Assembly: GCA_017504625.1 (NCBI GenBank)
Contig: JAFVQU010000017.1
Coordinates: 1 to 45,376, forward strand
Reading direction: 5' to 3'
DNA: 45,376 nt
Source: Clostridia bacterium
Lineage (GTDB): Bacteria > Bacillota > Clostridia > Oscillospirales > CAG-272
Shown here: in pieces, positions 41,358-45,376 of the stretch
Layout: each line of letters begins with the position of its first letter
Numbering within the stretch: position 1 is the stretch's first letter
Notes under the pieces: model-generated
What the model was told of the DNA's origin: nothing
Seen by the model: only the letters and a program-made list of their open reading frames with translations
The model's database searches: none
Made by a program: the position numbers and the translations under genes

Positions 41358-42536
41358 TTACTTCAAATTTTTAAACAAAATCATATAGGTCTCTATGTTG
41401 TACGCATCATCCTCATCAATTTCAAGGATTCGTACGCCTCTGGTTTCCTCGCTGTCGTGTCCATATTCAACACCGCCAATAGAACCTGAGTATGCCATAG
41501 TAACCCCCATATAGGTACCCTGGCAGGTGTTAATGTGGCAGTGACCGTTTATGATAGTCTTAACGTCACCGCGCTCGTAAAGAGCCCAGAAAAGACCGGA
41601 GTTGATCTCAGGAGAGCCAACGGCTTCATTCATAACGCCCTCAAAGCCGGTTTGTTCGCGGTTTTCTGTTATGTAGGTCATCTCGTAAAGCGGGATGTGG
41701 AACATCATCATTGCGGGAATAGCCTTGCCGTTGTACTTTTCAAGAGCCACCGAGGTGTCCCAGTACCACTTGATCTGGTCGAAGTGGATAACGTCGTACT
41801 TATTTCCGCCGTATATTTGTCCCACGATTGCTTCCTGCTCAAAGCCATCACCGTACTTATGACCATTGTACTTATACATATAGTCGTGCGAGTCAAGACA
41901 GAAAACGTTATAGCCTATCTCATCGGAATCGGATCTCAGCACGGGGATAACGTAGTTGCCCTGTCCCGAAACCGTTCCTGCCTTTGAAACGTTGTACTCA
42001 AAGGATTCAAATATCTTCTGCTGCTCCGCCTTAGTGACTCCGCAGGGTATTTCGTAGTTGTATCCACCCTCTACGTGATTTCCGTAGACCTGCGCCCAAG
42101 GGATCTGACGGGACTCCATAGGCTCAGCCATCTGAGCGATATATCTCTTCATGGCGTCTTTAGTTTTGATACGTCCGCAGTGGTTGTCACCCGTGAAAAG
42201 CACGAGATCGGGCTTCTGCTCGTCAAGCATCTTATTCATGTACTCCAAGGTGCTCGCCTTTATAGGCTCTTCTTCCTGAAGGTCAGAGAAAACGAGGATC
42301 TTGAGCTTTCCGTTTTCGTTGAAACGGAGAGTCTGCTTGGTATCAAGCGCTTCCTCTACAATGGGGTCAAGAGTTGATCCGAGAAGAGTGTTCTCTTCAT
42401 CGACCGTGAGGGTATTTACGGTGAGTGGAGCTTCGGGTGCGTCCTTCTCATCAGGCAATACCGCAAGTGCGCCCGCAGAAACGACGAAGAGGATCGCCGT
42501 CAGCGAACAAATGAATTTGAGGATGGTTTTTTTCAT
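41358..42536 (-). CDS. Secreted calcineurin-like metallophosphoesterase
   Basis: 392 residues. The signal peptide (1-27, MKKTILKF then a hydrophobic run) ends without a lipobox. The metallophosphoesterase motifs are D85 in FSDLQ (Q where H is usual), GD117N118, GN153H154V, H280 in FHIP and GH332CH334. Most of the dinuclear metal site is therefore intact, suggesting an active phosphatase or phosphodiesterase at the cell surface; substrate unknown. ATG 42536 follows AAAGGAT; the longer frame has no ribosome binding site. It is first in a two-gene operon with the larger, ligand-free paralogue. The promoter at 42653-42681 leaves a leader of about 110 nt. Confidence 0.9.
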   Translation of the reverse strand: MKKTILKFICSLTAILFVVSAGALAVLPDEKDAPEAPLTVNTLTVDEENTLLGSTLDPIVEEALDTKQTLRFNENGKLKILVFSDLQEEEPIKASTLEYMNKMLDEQKPDLVLFTGDNHCGRIKTKDAMKRYIAQMAEPMESRQIPWAQVYGNHVEGGYNYEIPCGVTKAEQQKIFESFEYNVSKAGTVSGQGNYVIPVLRSDSDEIGYNVFCLDSHDYMYKYNGHKYGDGFEQEAIVGQIYGGNKYDVIHFDQIKWYWDTSVALEKYNGKAIPAMMMFHIPLYEMTYITENREQTGFEGVMNEAVGSPEINSGLFWALYERGDVKTIINGHCHINTCQGTYMGVTMAYSGSIGGVEYGHDSEETRGVRILEIDEDDAYNIETYMILFKNLK

Positions 42537-42652
42537 TTTAAAATCCTTTCCTGAAAAATTTTGAATACTGATTAAAAAAGGGCGCGACAAAATGATCCTC
42601 ACCTTAGAAGAACCATTCTGACACGTCTCAATCTCTCTGTATCATCCATATT

Positions 42653-42681
42653 ATTTTACCATAATAGCGCAATATTGTCAA
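42653..42681 (-). promoter_or_regulatory. Promoter of the metallophosphoesterase operon
   Basis: Minus strand -35 TTGACA (42676-42681), 17 bp, -10 TAAAAT (42653-42658). Confidence 0.75.
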
Positions 42682-42779
42682 TAGTTACGCACAAAATTAT
42701 ATATAATTGTATAATTTATATAAAATGTTTGCTTCCATGAATAAGCCGAGATTTAATTTCAATATTTTCACAAAACCTA

Positions 42780-42808
42780 TTGACTTAGCTGACCTTTTGT
42801 GGTAAAAT
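42780..42808 (+). promoter_or_regulatory. Promoter of tRNA-Leu
   Basis: -35 TTGACT (42780-42785), 17 bp, -10 TAAAAT (42803-42808), about 23 bp before the tRNA. Confidence 0.8.
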
Positions 42809-42831
42809 ATATCCGTTGCAATTTTATATTT

Positions 42832-42918
42832 GCCGGAATGATGGAATTGGCAGACGTGCTGGACTCAAAATCCAGTGGTAGCGATACCGTGCGGGTTCGA
42901 CCCCCGCTTCCGGCACCA
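42832..42918 (+). tRNA. tRNA-Leu (anticodon CAA)
   Basis: 87 nt with encoded CCA. Acceptor GCCGGAA pairs with TTCCGGC. The anticodon stem CTGGA/TCCAG carries loop CTCAAAA (CAA), a long variable arm follows as expected for Leu, and the T arm is GCGGG-TTCGACC-CCCGC. It reads UUG codons. Confidence 0.97.
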
Positions 42919-42957
42919 AAAAAGGAGATAACACCTTTCGGTGTTATCTCCTTTTTT
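42919..42957 (+). terminator. Terminator of tRNA-Leu
   Basis: GGAGATAACACC / GGTGTTATCTCC, a 12-bp perfect stem with a TTTC loop, then a T-run. It starts directly after the CCA. Confidence 0.92.
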
Positions 42958-43073
42958 GCTACTGGCAACGGTTTTGGTTGAATCCAGAGCTTGATTTGCC
43001 TGCAAATCAAGTAAAGGTTCAGACCCCCGCACTCACTTGTATAAACACCTTTCGGTGTTATCTCCTTTTTTGG
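42958..43073 (+). pseudogene. Relic: tRNA 3'-end-like fragment plus duplicated terminator half
   Basis: Positions 43044-43072 repeat 42930-42958 exactly (29 nt, the right half of the tRNA-Leu terminator), but the left stem arm is missing. Just before it, GGTTC-A-GACCCCCGC matches the tRNA-Leu T arm with one extra base, and a 9-bp hairpin (CTTGATTTG/CAAATCAAG) replaces the upstream arm. This looks like a decayed partial duplicate of a tRNA-terminator unit. Confidence 0.6.
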
Positions 43074-43095
43074 TACCTGCAACAGCAACTTAATA

Positions 43096-43605
43096 TCAAA
43101 TATGCCCGTCGCCGATCATGCTTACTATGTAATTCTCAACCTCGTTAAATCCGATACCAAGAGCTATTGCAAGCTCACCGTAAAGACAAAATTTAGCCTT
43201 TTTTTCATAATCGGTATCTGATTCGCTCAATTTCTTTTTGTTTTTGACGCAGTCCTCTCTTTTCTGACGGACTGCCTTTATTATTTTAACAAAAACGTCA
43301 AGATCCGCATCGTTCATTGCATCCTTATATGCCTGACGTCTTTTTTTCTCCTGCTCAACCTCAAGGGACGGAATATTCGGTATTCCCTTGATGAATGCAT
43401 TTGCCTCGTCAACCGAGATAACAGCTCTCATCTTTATTCTTCCGTTTTCCGACGGAGCATAGATAAAGCTACACTCACCGGCAAACGCAGGCTTCAGAAT
43501 ATAAAACACCCTTTCGTCGTGCTTGTCTATCGGAGAGTTTGCATAATCCGACACACAAAAAACGCCTTCGGTTCCGTAAACTATCATCTCACCTATATTA
43601 AACAC
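43096..43605 (-). CDS. CarD family transcriptional regulator
   Basis: 169 residues. The first 60 residues form the CarD/CdnL RNA-polymerase-interaction domain (MFNIGEMIVYGTEGVFCV, then YILKP and a short beta segment with IYAPSEN). The rest is helical and lysine rich (KKRRQAYKDAMND, VKNKKKLSESDTDYEKKAKFCLYGELAIALG), as in clostridial CarD proteins. These bind the RNA polymerase beta subunit and stabilise open complexes rather than recognising a specific operator. It is divergent from the cotJ operon. A TATAAT lies upstream without a clear -35. Confidence 0.85.
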   Translation of the reverse strand: MFNIGEMIVYGTEGVFCVSDYANSPIDKHDERVFYILKPAFAGECSFIYAPSENGRIKMRAVISVDEANAFIKGIPNIPSLEVEQEKKRRQAYKDAMNDADLDVFVKIIKAVRQKREDCVKNKKKLSESDTDYEKKAKFCLYGELAIALGIGFNEVENYIVSMIGDGHI

Positions 43606-43814
43606 AACGGATGTCCCCCTTTGCAGTTATGAGTTAATTATACCACTTTTTTCAAAAAAATGTAATTGGCAAAATAAACAAAATTACTATGTTTACAATT
43701 GTGACATATTCTTGCTTATTGTGTCAAAATACGACACACGGACATATATATGTACTGATAAGAGTTTTCACAACAGAATTCTTTTATCGCACATCCTAAA
43801 AAGGAGAGCAATAA
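43606..43814. promoter_or_regulatory. Intergenic control region between CarD and cotJA
   Basis: 209 bp, AT rich. On the minus strand a TATAAT near 43638 probably serves CarD. In the cotJ direction no sigma-A promoter is convincing. A CATATATAT tract near 43744 resembles a mother-cell (sigma-E type) -10 element but the matching -35 is poor. Mother-cell control of cotJ is known in Bacillus; here it is inference. Confidence 0.35.
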
Positions 43815-44195
43815 ATGAACAACGAAAGAAACGAGATGCCTGTATTTGACGGACATCACACAGGCGTCACTCAAGAGGGCGGAGACTCTCATATGGGATG
43901 CCCCTTCCCTTACGGTCAGATCCCCTTTGAGCCCAAGGGCGATCTTCGCATGACACCCAGGCTCGACAACACCTCTGCTCCCCGTCGCAGATGCAACGGT
44001 GAGCTTCGTGAAGGTAATCAAGGCTCAAGTTCAAAGCACGGCTGGGGACTTAGCGATCATCCTCTCGCTATGGTCTATTCTCCGTATCAGACTTGGAGAG
44101 AGCTTTACAATCACGAGCTTGCTCTTGAAAAGGGCACGCTCTTTTCCGAGCTTGATCTGCCCCTCGAGGCAATCAATTATAGAAAGGGGTGTTGA
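43815..44195 (+). CDS. cotJA: Spore coat associated protein CotJA
   Basis: 126 residues, longer than the Bacillus protein because of a polar N-terminal part (1-80; M/P/H rich, with CPFPYGQIPFEPKGD). The C-terminal stretch LAMVYSPYQTWRELYNHELALEKGTLFSELDLPLEA is the conserved CotJA region. It belongs to the spore coat complex with CotJB and the manganese-catalase-like CotJC. AAGGAGAG precedes the ATG. cotJB follows after 3 bp. Confidence 0.92.
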   Translation: MNNERNEMPVFDGHHTGVTQEGGDSHMGCPFPYGQIPFEPKGDLRMTPRLDNTSAPRRRCNGELREGNQGSSSKHGWGLSDHPLAMVYSPYQTWRELYNHELALEKGTLFSELDLPLEAINYRKGC

Positions 44196-44198
44196 TCA

Positions 44199-44540
44199 AT
44201 GGACAGAATGACAAGACAAAACGGATCATATCAGTGCAGAGGCGCAAAAGGTAATTCTTGCCCTCTTTGCAGAGGCAATAACAACGCAAGAAACTGTAAT
44301 TCTCTTATGAGAGAGCTTCAGAAGATAGATTTCGCACTTTACGAGACTATCCTTTACCTCGATGCATACCCCTACTGCAAGGAAGCGCTTGAATATTACC
44401 ACTCGCTCGTGCATCAAAGAGGACTTATCGTAGCAGAGCTTGAAGCAGGCGGAAACCCGATAACCACGTGCGGCAACGTCAGCCACAGCTCGTGGGATTG
44501 GATCTCTTCCCCTTGGCCGTGGGAAGCATCGGCTAACTGA
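44199..44540 (+). CDS. cotJB: Spore coat protein CotJB
   Basis: 113 residues. The central IDFALYETILYLDAYPYCKEALEYYHSLVHQR block is the conserved CotJB core. The N-terminus has a small cysteine cluster (CRGAKGNSCPLCRGNNNARNC), and the C-terminus ends in a tryptophan-rich SSWDWISSPWPWE that matches other clostridial copies. It is translated right after cotJA with AAGGGG upstream. It is followed, after 57 bp, by the start of cotJC. Confidence 0.92.
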   Translation: MDRMTRQNGSYQCRGAKGNSCPLCRGNNNARNCNSLMRELQKIDFALYETILYLDAYPYCKEALEYYHSLVHQRGLIVAELEAGGNPITTCGNVSHSSWDWISSPWPWEASAN

Positions 44541-44597
44541 TGATAAACCGTAAAATAACAACGCCGTCTTCTTTTATGCGGCAGAATGGAGATATTT

Positions 44598-44714
44598 ATG
44601 TGGGTATATGAAAAGAAGCTTCAATTCCCCGTTAAGATAAAAAACCCCGACCCCAGGGCTGCCTCAATAATAATAAGTCAGCTCGGTGGGCCGGGCGGCA
44701 AATTGCCATTATAA
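44598..44714 (+). pseudogene. cotJC: cotJC, 5' fragment cut off by prophage junction
   Basis: 38 codons then TAA. The N-terminus MWVYEKKLQFPVKIKNPDPR and the SQLGGPGG-K-L segment match the start of CotJC, a manganese-catalase-like spore coat protein of about 190 residues, up to the GGxxGEL motif. After about residue 36 the match stops and a foreign stop codon follows. GGAGAT precedes the ATG, so the start is intact. The last genes of a prophage-like element, oriented oppositely, end 4 bp beyond the stop. The missing 150 residues may lie at the far end of the element outside this window. Confidence 0.85.
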
Positions 44715-44716
44715 TG
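44690..44716. other. Probable attachment junction of prophage-like element in cotJC
   Basis: Host cotJC reading ends around GGTGGGCCGGGCGG (44685-44698), and non-host sequence begins between about 44698 and 44714. The exact core cannot be set from one junction. Integration in a GG-rich coding site instead of a tRNA would suit a large serine recombinase, but no recombinase is in view. Confidence 0.55.
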
Positions 44717-44718
44717 TT

Positions 44719-45012
44719 TTAACAAAAAAATCCGAAAAGGACACCAGCACCCGCAGAGCATACCGAGGCTATAACGTAGCCGACTATTGCCTGCCATCTT
44801 TTACCCGGTGCTTCCTCAAGTCGTGTGACCTTGCTGTCTATCTTCTCAATCTGAAGCGACATGTTGTGCTGGTTGTTTGCCAGCACCTTGAGGGACGACA
44901 CCATTTTGTTAAGTATCTCGGTATTCCTTTCAAGCTCGTCTATCCTTCGAGTATTTGATTTGCTTCGTTGCGTGTTCTCCGCAAGCGATTTGATTATTTC
45001 CTCGTTCGTCAT
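44719..45012 (-). CDS. XhlA-like phage protein (coiled coil plus C-terminal membrane anchor)
   Basis: 97 residues. A predicted coiled coil (about 1-70; TRRIDELERNTEILNKMVSSL, then IEKIDSKVTRLEE) is followed by one membrane segment at 73-97 (AIVGYVIASVCSAGAGVLFGF) ending at the C-terminus. This is the layout of XhlA/hemolysin-type proteins in prophage lysis modules, which work with a holin and an endolysin. Its start overlaps the previous gene by 4 bp (ATGA). It is the last gene before the cotJC junction; no endolysin gene fits in the remaining space. Confidence 0.75.
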   Translation of the reverse strand: MTNEEIIKSLAENTQRSKSNTRRIDELERNTEILNKMVSSLKVLANNQHNMSLQIEKIDSKVTRLEEAPGKRWQAIVGYVIASVCSAGAGVLFGFFC

Positions 45013-45176
45013 TCAGCTTTTTCTCCGTCCGCAAGCATTCTCTCATACTCGCTCTCGGTTATCTCGTAAAAATCGTATTCACTGACACCCTCGGCAAGAA
45101 AAATCTGCTTGCCGTATATCTCGCCGTTGGTGAGGATTTTTCCCTCATCGGCGTAAAGTATTTTTCTTGTTTTCAT
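45009..45176 (-). CDS. Small prophage protein of unknown function
   Basis: 55 residues from ATG 45176, which follows AAGGAGA. The sequence KTRKILYADEGKILTNGEIYGKQIFLAEGVSEYDFYEITESEYE is acidic with no membrane segment. Similar short proteins often lie between tail genes and the lysis module of clostridial prophages; function unknown. It overlaps the XhlA-like gene by 4 bp and starts 11 bp after the upstream gene's stop. Confidence 0.7.
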   Translation of the reverse strand: MKTRKILYADEGKILTNGEIYGKQIFLAEGVSEYDFYEITESEYERMLADGEKAE

Positions 45177-45187
45177 ATTCTTTCTCC

Positions 45188-45376
45188 TTATACAAGTGAT
45201 ATAGTCCAATTTGCGCGCGTGCCGATTAAAGCCAACCACTCGGCAGAAGTAGAACCGTTAGTTCCGGCTGTGTTTGTTGCAAATGCTTTATTGACCGCAT
45301 TCTTTGAAAGAGTTATCGACAGTCCGCTTGTTTCTGTAGACAAACAACTCACAATGTTCTCAATACTTGCCTTCGA
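45188..45376 (-). CDS. C-terminus of a phage tail-type protein (partial)
   Basis: 62 residues and a stop codon; the rest is beyond the window edge. The visible part (ASIENIVSCLSTETSGLSITLSKNAVNKAF, then STSAEWLALIGTRANWTISLV) resembles the repeated-fold endings of surface or tail-fibre-like proteins in gut clostridial prophages. This protein and the two small genes after it are on the minus strand and tightly spaced, as in a late phage operon. Confidence 0.6.
   Translation of the reverse strand, partial: SKASIENIVSCLSTETSGLSITLSKNAVNKAFATNTAGTNGSTSAEWLALIGTRANWTISLV

Noticed and set aside
40509-41489. 326-codon open frame antisense to the LamG lipoprotein
   Set aside because: Shadow of the T/P/E repeat and phosphoesterase-like region; it contains low-complexity GGLLRGL-type peptide from the antisense linker.
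42777-43088. 103-codon open frame on the minus strand
   Set aside because: It is the antisense of tRNA-Leu and its duplicated terminator (repeated KKEITPKGV peptide). No ribosome binding site.

Overview
The window looks like a chromosome segment of an anaerobic, spore-forming member of the Clostridia, probably an uncultured gut or rumen lineage. The signs are a cotJABC-type spore coat operon, an IspH-ribosomal protein S1 fusion downstream of cmk and plsC, a YlbM(TmcAL)/YlbN/L32 neighbourhood, a CarD-family regulator, near-consensus sigma-A promoters with 17-bp spacers before many genes, and many Rho-independent terminators. No rRNA, CRISPR array or transposase was seen. Species cannot be named from this sequence.

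Layout. 1-720: N-terminal part of an ABC exporter (minus strand) behind a structured leader with an internal terminator. 901-1577: GNAT acetyltransferase. 1578-2197: no protein gene; an intact tRNA-Pro(CGG), a promoter-driven 5' half of a second tRNA-Pro, and repeats. 2198-4246: thioredoxin reductase, a Crp/Fnr regulator and thioredoxin, with two matching operators at the same distance from the trxB and trxA -10 boxes. 4247-4990: no credible protein gene; a promoter-to-terminator unit of about 425 nt that may be a structured RNA. 4991-6199: Ca2+/Na+ exchanger. 6306-13991: glucuronide utilisation locus, with AraC regulator, UxuA and UxuB on the minus strand, divergent from a GPH symporter and a beta-glucuronidase carrying the N-x-K glucuronate motif. 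14031-17391: DegV, RpiR regulator with an OPA-like transporter, tRNA-Val(GAC).

17510-22134: the housekeeping operon flavoprotein - cmk - plsC - ispH/rpsA, preceded by an RpiR/MurR regulator. 23151-25063: mannose-6-phosphate isomerase and ROK kinase. 25192-27416: yceD-rpmF divergent from tmcAL. 27551-30106: a small unknown protein, asparaginase, 2H phosphoesterase and an SDR resembling the EF-P 5-aminopentanone reductase. 30334-31584: lone L-rhamnose isomerase. 31661-38492: DUF4190 membrane protein and the dxs - mutS2 - left-handed beta-helix protein - glmM series. 38670-42536: a two-gene operon of a secreted metallophosphoesterase and a larger lipoprotein paralogue that has lost its metal-binding residues and carries two LamG-like domains.

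42832-45376: tRNA-Leu(CAA) with a partial tRNA/terminator relic, CarD, then cotJA, cotJB and a cotJC that breaks off after about 36 codons. Prophage genes (tail-type protein end, small protein, XhlA-like protein) start 4 bp beyond its stop. The most interesting reading is that cotJC is split by a prophage-like element, comparable in principle to the sigK/skin and spsM/SPbeta arrangements. Whether excision restores the gene cannot be decided because the other junction lies outside the window.
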